Source: an uncultured Rhodanobacteraceae bacterium
Lineage (GTDB): Bacteria > Pseudomonadota > Gammaproteobacteria > Xanthomonadales > Ahniellaceae
NCBI GenBank assembly: GCA_937873105.1
Contig: CALMWD010000393.1
Coordinates: forward strand, 1 to 5,644
Reading direction: 5' to 3'
DNA length: 5,644 nt
The position numbers and the translations under genes are program-made. Below, piece after piece: positions 1 through 4,470 of this stretch. The notes below the pieces were generated by a model. That model did no database searches, had not been told where the DNA came from, and saw only the letters and a list, made by a program, of their open reading frames with translations. Numbering within the stretch: the stretch's first letter is position 1; each line of letters starts with the position of its first letter.

Positions 1-30
1 AACAACACGCGGGAACCGGCGCGATCAGAC

Positions 31-62
31 AAGAAAAAACCCCAACCGAGAACGATTGGGGT
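31..62 (-). terminator. Rho-independent terminator of ssrA
   Basis: Read on the minus strand, a 10-bp stem (bases 62-53 with 48-39; arms ACCCCAATCG and CGGTTGGGGT, one G-U pair) closes a TTCT loop. It runs straight into a T-rich tract (TTTTTT, then CTT). This is a textbook intrinsic terminator. It starts 9 bases after the encoded CCA end of the tmRNA, so it should define the 3' end of the precursor, which is then trimmed to CCA. On the plus strand the stem lacks a following T-run, so it should work in one direction only. Confidence 0.93.
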
Positions 63-70
63 CTTGTTAT

Positions 71-419
71 TGGTGGAGATGGCGGGAATTGAACCCGCGT
101 CCGAAAGTGATCCATCCCAAGTACTACATGCTTAGCCCTTCTTTGGTCTCGTACCCGGCATGCCGAAGGGCGCGCTTATCCGTGTACCAGCTCGTTGATT
201 TTCGTCGCTGCAACCCGAGCACAGGCAGCGCTTATCCCGCAAGCATGACTCAACTTTTGAAAGCACGGGCACTTTCGCAGTCGAGGCTTAGGCCTTAAGC
301 GGCCAGAGCGTAGTTGTCGTCGTTGGCAACTAAGTGTTTGCAGCTGGATTAACGAGGAAAGCTACCCCCTCGGCATGCACCCGGCAACTTCACGACTCCC
401 GTCGAAGCCGATCATCCCC
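71..419 (-). ncRNA. ssrA: Transfer-messenger RNA (tmRNA, 10Sa RNA)
   Basis: tmRNA rescues ribosomes stalled on broken mRNAs: charged with alanine and bound by SmpB, it enters the A site, then serves as template for a degradation tag. The 5' end (GGGGATGATC, from base 419) pairs over 7 bp with the 3' end (CATCTCC then ACCA, ending at 71). The third pair is G-U, the identity element for alanyl-tRNA synthetase, and CCA is encoded. The T-arm is GCGGG / TTCAATT / CCCGC. Pseudoknot 1 can be drawn: CGAGG (372-368) with CCTCG (357-353), and GTAGCT (365-360) with AGCTGC (345-340). The tag frame lies at 327-295. The 349-nt length is normal for the one-piece form (E. coli 363 nt). It lies just downstream of smpB in the same direction. 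The ends are inferred by homology; the mature 5' end needs RNase P cleavage of a short leader. Confidence 0.97.
295..327 (-). other. tmRNA tag-peptide reading frame (ANDDNYALAA)
   Basis: This is the internal reading frame of the tmRNA. It has no start codon: translation resumes at GCC (327-325), just after the conserved TTAGTT context, and runs GCC AAC GAC GAC AAC TAC GCT CTG GCC GCT TAA. It encodes ANDDNYALAA. With the alanine carried by tmRNA itself, the tag added to a stalled protein would be A-ANDDNYALAA. The E. coli tag is ANDENYALAA, so this one differs by a single E to D change. The C-terminal LAA is the signal bound by ClpX, and the AND-NY part matches the segment bound by SspB in E. 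coli. Confidence 0.93.
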
Positions 420-438
420 GTTGTGTTACGACACGCCC

Positions 439-467
439 AGTATGGTGGCCGGGACGCGGCGATTCAA
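439..467 (-). promoter_or_regulatory. Probable sigma70-type promoter of ssrA
   Basis: On the minus strand there is a -35 TTGAAT (467-462) and a -10 CATACT (444-439), separated by 17 bases. Each hexamer matches the consensus at 4 of 6 positions. The start would fall near base 432, giving a leader of about 13 bases before the mature tmRNA 5' end, which RNase P would remove. ssrA could thus be transcribed apart from smpB as well as by read-through. The call rests on motif match and spacing only. Confidence 0.65.
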
Positions 468-490
468 TGCCGGCCGTTGCCGGCGATTCA
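458..490 (-). repeat. 9-bp direct repeat flanking a 6-bp GC hairpin
   Basis: Between the smpB stop and the ssrA promoter, TGAATCGCC occurs twice on the minus strand (490-482 and 466-458). Between the copies lies GCCGGC-AACG-GCCGGC (484-469), a perfect 6-bp inverted repeat. The second TGAATCGCC overlaps the ssrA -35 hexamer. No T-run follows the hairpin, so it is not an ordinary intrinsic terminator. It could be a pause, an RNA-stability element at the smpB 3' end, or a protein-binding site. The function is unknown. Confidence 0.6.
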
Positions 491-494
491 CCTG

Positions 495-989
495 TCAGGC
501 GTCGCGGTTCTTCGCCCGCATCGCCCGCTGCTTCTCGATCTGCCACTCGCGGTCCTTGATGGTGTCGCGCTTGTCGTGTTCCTTCTTGCCGAGCGCGAGG
601 CCGAGTTCGACCTTGGCCAGGTTGTGCTTCCAATACAGCGCGGTCGGCACCAGGGTGTAGCCCTTGCGTTCGACCTGGCCGGTCAGGCGGTCGATCTCCT
701 CGCGGTTCAGCAGCAGCTTGCGCGTGCGCCGCTCCTCCGGCACCACGTGCGAGGACGCGGTGCCGAGCGGAATGATCTGGGCGCCGAACAGGAACATCTC
801 GCCATTGCGGATGATGGCGTAGGCGTCGGTGATGTTGGCGCGGCCGGCGCGCAGCGATTTCACTTCCCAGCCTTGCAAGGCCAGGCCGGCCTCGATGCGC
901 TGGTCGAACTTGTATTCGTGCTTCGCACGCTTGTTCAACGCGATCGTGCCGGTGTGGCTGTCGTCCTTGTCTTTCTTCGATTTGCTCAT
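495..989 (-). CDS. smpB: SsrA-binding protein SmpB
   Basis: SmpB is the 164-residue protein partner of tmRNA. It binds the tRNA-like domain, mimics the missing anticodon arm in the decoding centre, and is required for trans-translation. Family blocks are visible throughout: NKRAKHEY (19-26), the [15 protein letters not shown] stretch (35-49), ANITDAYA (51-58), ERRTRKLLL (86-94), and [20 protein letters not shown] (130-149). The basic tail after about residue 134 is the part that becomes helical in the empty mRNA channel. The length matches the family (E. coli 160). The ATG at 989 starts the lysine-rich MSKSKKDK leader typical of SmpB. No Shine-Dalgarno sequence precedes it, but a TACACT box lies 6 bases upstream (see the promoter entry). 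ssrA starts 75 bases after the stop, and ratA is divergent on the other side. Confidence 0.98.
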   Translation of the reverse strand: MSKSKKDKDDSHTGTIALNKRAKHEYKFDQRIEAGLALQGWEVKSLRAGRANITDAYAIIRNGEMFLFGAQIIPLGTASSHVVPEERRTRKLLLNREEIDRLTGQVERKGYTLVPTALYWKHNLAKVELGLALGKKEHDKRDTIKDREWQIEKQRAMRAKNRDA

Positions 990-995
990 GGGGCA

Positions 996-1001
996 AGTGT
1001 A
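996..1001 (-). promoter_or_regulatory. Candidate -10 box of smpB, leaderless spacing
   Basis: TACACT on the minus strand (1001-996) matches the -10 consensus at 4 of 6 positions, including the key TAnnnT. It ends six bases before the smpB ATG, so transcription would start at or next to the start codon. A weak -35 (TTCTAA, 1025-1020) lies 18 bases upstream and overlaps the candidate ratA -10 on the other strand. The evidence is a motif match only. Confidence 0.45.
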
Positions 1002-1020
1002 GCGGCGGCGGTGCGCCGGT

Positions 1021-1026
1021 TAGAAT
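1021..1026 (+). promoter_or_regulatory. Candidate -10 box of ratA-rnfH
   Basis: TAGAAT matches the -10 consensus at 5 of 6 positions in an otherwise very GC-rich stretch. A start near 1033 would leave a leader of about 25 bases before the preferred ratA GTG. I cannot find a good -35 at the usual distance. The box lies back to back with the smpB signal. Confidence 0.45.
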
Positions 1027-1057
1027 GTGCGTCTTGTCTCGAGGATGCGGAAGGCCC

Positions 1058-1507
1058 GTGAGCCGGATTGATCGCAGCAGCCTGATCGCGCGGCCGGCCG
1101 CCGTGGTGTTCGATCTCGTCAACGAAGTGGCGGCGTATCCCGGCGCCTTCAACTGGTGCCGCGGCGCCACCGTGATCGAGCGCGACGACACCTCGATGCT
1201 GGCGCGACTGGACCTGACCTACGCCGGCTTCCAGTCCTCGTTCACGACCCGCAACCGCTTCCTGCGTCCCGAACGCATCGACCTGGAACTGGTCGAGGGG
1301 CCGTTCAGCGCCCTGCGCGGCGCCTGGACCTTCGCCGCGCTCGGCGAACACGGCTGCCGCGTCCACCTGCACCTGGATTTCGAGATGGCCGGGCGCTTCG
1401 TCGGGTCGGCGCTGGCGCTCGGTTTCCAGGGGCTCGCCGATCGCATGGTCGACGATTTCGCGCGCGCCGCGCGGGCGCTGCCGGCGGAGACGAACGATGC
1501 GGGTTGA
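1058..1507 (+). CDS. ratA: RatA / COQ10-like START-domain protein
   Basis: The 149-residue protein belongs to the RatA (YfjG) family, which has the START/polyketide-cyclase fold of mitochondrial COQ10. E. coli RatA was reported to bind the 50S subunit and block 70S formation, while COQ10 relatives bind ubiquinone; which role applies here is open. It aligns with my memory of E. coli RatA along its length: ISRTALV-like SRIDRSSLI at the start, LVNEVAAYP (20-28), a conserved Cys34, TTRN (63-66), LVEGPFSALRGAW (78-90), and LDFEM (106-110). I chose GTG at 1058 because the homology begins there and GGAAGG (1049-1054) precedes it. An in-frame ATG at 1025 would add 11 residues unlike the family. It overlaps rnfH by 11 bases and is divergent from smpB. 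Confidence 0.9.
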   Translation: MSRIDRSSLIARPAAVVFDLVNEVAAYPGAFNWCRGATVIERDDTSMLARLDLTYAGFQSSFTTRNRFLRPERIDLELVEGPFSALRGAWTFAALGEHGCRVHLHLDFEMAGRFVGSALALGFQGLADRMVDDFARAARALPAETNDAG

Positions 1508-1793
1508 GGTGGTTCTCGCGTTGCCCGAAGTTCAGCGTTGCATCGCGCTGGACCTGCCGGAAGGCGCCACCGTGGCCGATGCGATCGCGGCCGCGGGGCT
1601 GGATTCGAGCGGCGACGACGACGACCACGTCGGCATCTGGAACCGCCGCGTCACGCGGTCGACGGTGTTGCGCGAGGCCGACCGCGTCGAGATCTATCGG
1701 CCGCTGGTCGCCGATCCCAAGCAGGCGCGGCGCGTCCGCGCCGAACGCAACCCGGTCGGCGTGCAGGCGAAACGGCGGATCAGCCGTTCTTGA
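1497..1793 (+). CDS. rnfH: RnfH family ubiquitin-like protein
   Basis: This is a 98-residue protein of the RnfH (RatB, YfjF) family, a small beta-grasp, ubiquitin-like fold. The name comes from linkage to rnf electron-transport genes in other bacteria; its molecular role is not established. Visible marks are the VEVVLALPE start (3-11), PEGATVADAI (21-30), VGIWNR (45-50), and the strong signature DRVEIYRPLVADPKQARRVRAER (62-84). An acidic run, GDDDD, lies at 39-43. The start ATG lies inside the last codons of ratA in another frame, with GGAG (1486-1489) seven bases before it, which suggests translational coupling. The last 14 residues, a basic tail beyond the family core, overlap the 3' end of bamE on the opposite strand. 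Confidence 0.92.
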   Translation: MRVEVVLALPEVQRCIALDLPEGATVADAIAAAGLDSSGDDDDHVGIWNRRVTRSTVLREADRVEIYRPLVADPKQARRVRAERNPVGVQAKRRISRS

Positions 1794-2166
1794 TCTTGCG
1801 GTTGTCTTCCGGGATGTTGCGCTGCAGCTCCTGGCTTTCCTCCAGCAGTTCGTCGCCGGACTTCGGCAGCCAGTCGCCCTCGATCTTGCCGAGCAGGCCG
1901 TTCTCGAAGTGCAGGGTCAGCGTCTTGATCTCGGGATCCTTGCGGCGATGACTGTTGCTGGTCACGTATTCCCAGCGGTCCTGGTTGAACGGCGAGGCCA
2001 CCTGCGGCGTGCCCATCACCAGTTCGACCTGGCGCATGGTCATGCCGGGCTTCAATTGATCGACCATCTTCTGGTCGACCAGGTTGCCCTGGCGCATGTC
2101 CATCTTGTAGATCAGGGCACAGCCGTTCAGCAGGACCAGGGCAAGCAGCAGCAGAGTACGCAGCAT
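1780..2166 (-). CDS. bamE: Outer-membrane assembly lipoprotein BamE
   Basis: BamE (SmpA, OmlA) is a lipoprotein of the BAM complex, which folds beta-barrel proteins into the outer membrane. The 128-residue product starts with a short signal (MLRTLLLLALVLL) and a lipobox LNGC with Cys16 as the lipidated residue. The next residue is Ala, not Asp, in line with outer-membrane sorting. The family core is clear: RQGN (25-28), QLKPGMTMRQVELVMGTP (37-54), SPFNQDRWEYV (58-68), and TLTLHFENGLLGKI (82-95). A charged C-terminal tail makes it longer than E. coli BamE (113). I chose ATG 2166 because it places the lipobox correctly and GGTGA lies seven bases upstream; longer in-frame starts would run through the promoter region. 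Its 3' end overlaps rnfH by 14 bases, and fur is divergent. Confidence 0.95.
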   Translation of the reverse strand: MLRTLLLLALVLLNGCALIYKMDMRQGNLVDQKMVDQLKPGMTMRQVELVMGTPQVASPFNQDRWEYVTSNSHRRKDPEIKTLTLHFENGLLGKIEGDWLPKSGDELLEESQELQRNIPEDNRKIKNG

Positions 2167-2195
2167 CGTCGATTCACCGGGAAAACGAAGCGGCG

Positions 2196-2201
2196 ATGAT
2201 A
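2196..2201 (-). promoter_or_regulatory. Candidate -10 box of bamE
   Basis: TATCAT on the minus strand (2201-2196) matches the -10 consensus at 5 of 6 positions. TTGCGA (2222-2217) is a possible -35, but the spacer is only 15 bases. It overlaps the fur -10 by two bases, so polymerase binding for the two genes would compete. Overlapping divergent promoters are known for omlA-fur in Pseudomonas aeruginosa. Confidence 0.45.
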
Positions 2202-2205
2202 CACT
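2197..2205 (+). promoter_or_regulatory. Candidate extended -10 promoter of fur
   Basis: TGATACACT is an extended -10: TG, one base, then TACACT (2200-2205). No good -35 lies upstream, which fits the extended -10 class. Transcription would start near 2212, giving a leader of about 30 bases. I see no convincing 19-bp Fur box here. Confidence 0.5.
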
Positions 2206-2242
2206 GCCGCCCTGAATCGCAACCGTTCCGGAGCCCATCCGC

Positions 2243-2650
2243 ATGGAAACGCAGGACCTGCGCAAGGCCGGCCTGAAGGTCACGCTGCCGCGCGTGCGCA
2301 TCCTCGAGATCCTCGAGGAGAAGCACGGCACGCACATGACCGCCGAGGACGTCTACAAGGAGCTGCTCAAGCACAACGACGACATCGGCCTGGCCACGGT
2401 GTATCGCGTGCTGACCCAGTTCGAGGCCGCGGGCATCGTCTCCAAGCACAATTTCGAGGGCGGCCAGGCGGTCTTCGAGTTGGACCGCGGCGAGCACCAC
2501 GACCACATGGTCTGCGTCGAAACCGGCAAGGTCATCGAGTTCGTCGATCCCGAGATCGAGAAGCGCCAGCACGAAATCGCCGCGCGCCACGGTTATGAAC
2601 TGGAAGAGCACAGCCTCGTGCTCTATGTCCGCCCGAAGCGGAAGAAATAA
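2243..2650 (+). CDS. fur: Ferric uptake regulator Fur
   Basis: Fur is the cytoplasmic iron-sensing regulator; with Fe2+ bound, the dimer blocks iron-uptake promoters. The 135-residue protein has an N-terminal winged helix (about 1-80, with TAEDVYKEL at 33-41 and IGLATVYRVLTQFEAAGIV at 48-66) and a C-terminal metal/dimer domain. The metal ligands are all in place when compared with E. coli by an offset of 2: H31, E79, H86 and H88 for the sensory site; H85, D87, E106 and H123 for the other. The HHDHMVC motif is at 85-91. Only one cysteine (C91) is present: the partner of the E. coli C93/C96 pair is replaced (CVET), as in Pseudomonas Fur, so no structural Cys4-type zinc site is expected. GGAG (2230-2233) lies nine bases before ATG. 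It is divergent from bamE, and the next gene follows after 55 bases. Confidence 0.97.
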   Translation: METQDLRKAGLKVTLPRVRILEILEEKHGTHMTAEDVYKELLKHNDDIGLATVYRVLTQFEAAGIVSKHNFEGGQAVFELDRGEHHDHMVCVETGKVIEFVDPEIEKRQHEIAARHGYELEEHSLVLYVRPKRKK

Positions 2651-2705
2651 GTCCGTCACCGCGGCGCCGCTTCGGGCGGCCCCGCCGCATCCATTGGGGA
2701 AGACC

Positions 2706-4442
2706 ATGAAGAAGCTGCTGATCGCCGGCGCCGTGCTGGTTGCCGCAGGTGTGGGTTATTACGTGTTGAAGCCGGGTGGCCCGGGCGCGCCGGGCGCGCC
2801 GGGCGCGGGCCTGGCCGCACTGTCGGGCGCGAAGCCGGGGCCGCTCGATCACGTGCCGGCCGATACCGCCTTCGTGTTCGCGAACGTCGAGCCGATGCCG
2901 AAGGCGGTGACCCAGGCCTGGATGGAGCAGTTCGCCCAGGTCTCCGGCATCTACGCGATGCAGGCCAAGATGGCCGAGGAGGCGCTGGCCAAGGAAGATC
3001 CGGACGGACCGGGCGTGAAGTGGGCGCGTGCGCTCGCCGCCGAAGCCAAGGACCGCACGCCCGAGCAGATCATGGCCGAACTCGGCATCGACCTGCAGAT
3101 GCGCTACGCCGTCTATGAAGTCGGCGCGCGCCCGGTGCTGCGTTTCGAGCTGGCCGATCCGGCCAAGACCCGCGCCTTCATCGCCCGCCTCGAGCAGAGC
3201 GCCGGCGACCGGTTGCCGACCGCGAAGATCGACGCGCTCGACTACTGGCACTTCACCGACCCGAAGGGCGAGCTGCGCCTGGTCGCCGCCATCGACGGCA
3301 CCCAGCTCGTGCTCGGCTTCCTGTCCGGCAGCAGCGACGACGCGGCGCTGCGCGACGCCCTCGGCCTGAACCCGCCGAAGCAGTCGCTGGCCGCTTCCGG
3401 CAAGCTGGTCGCGCTGAACAAGGAGTTCGGCTACACCCCGTATTCCAGCGGCTATGTCGACACCCGCAAGGTCATCGCCCTGATCGATGACGCCAAGCCG
3501 GCGGCCGACGCCCCCGATGCCGCGGCCCTGAAGGCGACCTGCGACAAGGATTACGACGCCATCGCCGCGGCCATGCCGCGCCTCGTCTTCGGGTACACGA
3601 AGCTCGAAGCGAAGGCGATGGAAGCGACCATGCTGCTGCAGCTGCGCGAAGACATCGCCCAGGACCTGCAGCCGCTGCCGGCGCCGCTGCCGGGCGCGAA
3701 CGCGGCCGCGGACAGCGCGCTGGACTTCGGCTTCGCGATGAACCTGGAGGCGCTTGCCAACTTCGCCCACAAGCGGGCCGACGCCATCCTCGCCGCGCCC
3801 TACGCCTGCCCGGCGCTGACCGACCTCAACGACGGCGCCAGGAAGGCCAAGGAACAGTTCGCGAACCCGGGCCTGTACATGGCCGCGAGCGCGTTCAATG
3901 CCGTGCACGTGGTCGCGAGCAAGTTCACGATGCCGAAGCCGGGCGTCGAAGCCGCGGCGGCCGAGCCCGAATTCGCCGGCAAGCTGCTGATCGGTTCGAA
4001 GAGCCCGGCCGGCCTGGTCGGCATGCTCGGCAGCTTCGCGCCGCAGATCGCCGCGCTGAACCTGCAGCCGAACGGCGAACTCAAGGAAGTGCCGGCCGAT
4101 CCGACCCTGCCGGTGAAGGGGCCGATGCACGCGCTGATGACCGAGGCCGCGATCGGCGTCAGCGTCGGCGAGGGCGAATCGGCCACGCTGAAGGAGGCGC
4201 TCGCGGTCGACGCCGGCAACAAGACCCTGGTCGCGATCGGCTACGGCGGCGAGTTCTTCCGGGCCATCTTCGAGCAGGCCGCGGCCGATGCCGCCCAGGC
4301 CGAGGATCCGGCCTCGATCGAGTTGCAGAAGACCATGGCCGACCTGCAGAAGCTCTACGCCGAGTCGATCGAGCACATCGACATCGAGGTTCGCGTCGGT
4401 GCGCGCGGCATCGAGTTCGTGCAGGAAGCGCGGATGAAGTAA
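2706..4442 (+). CDS. Exported or membrane-anchored protein, function unknown
   Basis: I do not recognise this 578-residue protein. It starts MKK, then a hydrophobic stretch (residues 4-21), then a Gly/Pro/Ala-rich linker (23-37) holding three PGA repeats. The absence of a clear cleavage site suggests either a signal peptide or an N-terminal anchor with a large periplasmic domain. The next segment begins VPADTAFVFANVEPMP (50-65). The body mixes beta-like stretches (for example LRLVAAIDGTQLVLGF, 190-205) with Ala-rich helices. It has only two cysteines, C279 and C368, which could form a disulphide in the periplasm. No enzyme motif is visible. The general look, a PADT start followed by repeated alpha/beta units, recalls DUF3352-like proteins, but I hold this loosely. 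A GGGGAAGA ribosome-binding site precedes ATG. No terminator separates it from fur, so co-transcription is possible. Third-position GC and sense codon use fit a real gene, against the equally long antisense frame. Confidence 0.88.
   Translation: MKKLLIAGAVLVAAGVGYYVLKPGGPGAPGAPGAGLAALSGAKPGPLDHVPADTAFVFANVEPMPKAVTQAWMEQFAQVSGIYAMQAKMAEEALAKEDPDGPGVKWARALAAEAKDRTPEQIMAELGIDLQMRYAVYEVGARPVLRFELADPAKTRAFIARLEQSAGDRLPTAKIDALDYWHFTDPKGELRLVAAIDGTQLVLGFLSGSSDDAALRDALGLNPPKQSLAASGKLVALNKEFGYTPYSSGYVDTRKVIALIDDAKPAADAPDAAALKATCDKDYDAIAAAMPRLVFGYTKLEAKAMEATMLLQLREDIAQDLQPLPAPLPGANAAADSALDFGFAMNLEALANFAHKRADAILAAPYACPALTDLNDGARKAKEQFANPGLYMAASAFNAVHVVASKFTMPKPGVEAAAAEPEFAGKLLIGSKSPAGLVGMLGSFAPQIAALNLQPNGELKEVPADPTLPVKGPMHALMTEAAIGVSVGEGESATLKEALAVDAGNKTLVAIGYGGEFFRAIFEQAAADAAQAEDPASIELQKTMADLQKLYAESIEHIDIEVRVGARGIEFVQEARMK
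2781..2807 (+). repeat. Three perfect 9-bp tandem repeats (PGA linker)
   Basis: The unit CCGGGCGCG is repeated three times without change and in frame. It encodes Pro-Gly-Ala three times (residues 26-34) in the linker right after the hydrophobic N-terminal segment. A perfect 9-bp repeat can gain or lose units by slippage without shifting the frame, which would change the spacer between the membrane and the folded domain. Confidence 0.85.
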
Positions 4443-4470
4443 GGGCGGGGCGACCCGACCCCGGCCAGCG

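Larger units (their letters stand above)
2170..2219. repeat. 7-bp inverted repeat around the bamE/fur promoters
   Basis: CGATTCA (2170-2176) and TGAATCG (2213-2219) form a perfect inverted repeat with a 36-base spacer. Its centre (about 2194-2195) is close to the overlapping -10 candidates. The left arm lies just before the bamE start codon and overlaps its weak Shine-Dalgarno sequence. The right arm lies in the predicted fur leader. The same heptamer is found at the ssrA promoter. It may be an operator; this is inference. Confidence 0.5.

Noticed and set aside
1..90. Genomic-island attachment at the ssrA 3' end
   Set aside because: ssrA is a common integration site, but the 3' end is followed directly by its terminator, no repeat of the ssrA end is visible, and no integrase is in the window.
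1025..1057. Longer ratA start at ATG 1025
   Set aside because: The extra 11 residues do not resemble the family N-terminus, no ribosome-binding site precedes the ATG, and the ATG overlaps the candidate -10 box.
412..1191. Minus-strand frame of 259 codons over smpB
   Set aside because: It is a shifted frame of smpB extending into the ssrA start and ratA; the 164-residue SmpB frame explains the region.
1156..2199. Plus-strand frame of 347 codons across ratA, rnfH and bamE
   Set aside because: It runs out of frame through three genes with clear homology; its composition (Arg, Ala, Gly runs) is typical of a shadow frame.
2202..2229. Sigma-E type promoter for bamE (GGAAC at 2229-2225 on the minus strand)
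   Set aside because: bamE is under sigma-E control in E. coli and the -35 core matches, but the expected -10 position reads CAGTG and does not fit.
2167..2242. Fur box for autoregulation in the bamE/fur region
   Set aside because: GATGATACA resembles one half-site, but no 19-bp inverted match to the Fur consensus is present.
2651..2705. Terminator after fur
   Set aside because: A 5-bp GC stem (GCCGC / GCGGC around a TTCGG loop) is present, but no T-run follows; read-through into the next gene remains possible.
2532..4376. Open frame of 614 codons on the minus strand, antisense to the unknown gene
   Set aside because: The translation is rich in Arg, Gly, Leu and His without any family motif, as expected for the shadow of a GC-rich gene. 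The plus-strand frame has the ribosome-binding site, a membrane or signal segment and sensible composition. It also overlaps fur.
4443..4470. Shared terminator between the unknown gene and recN
   Set aside because: The 28-base gap has only G-runs and C-runs that can pair weakly, and no T-run on either strand.
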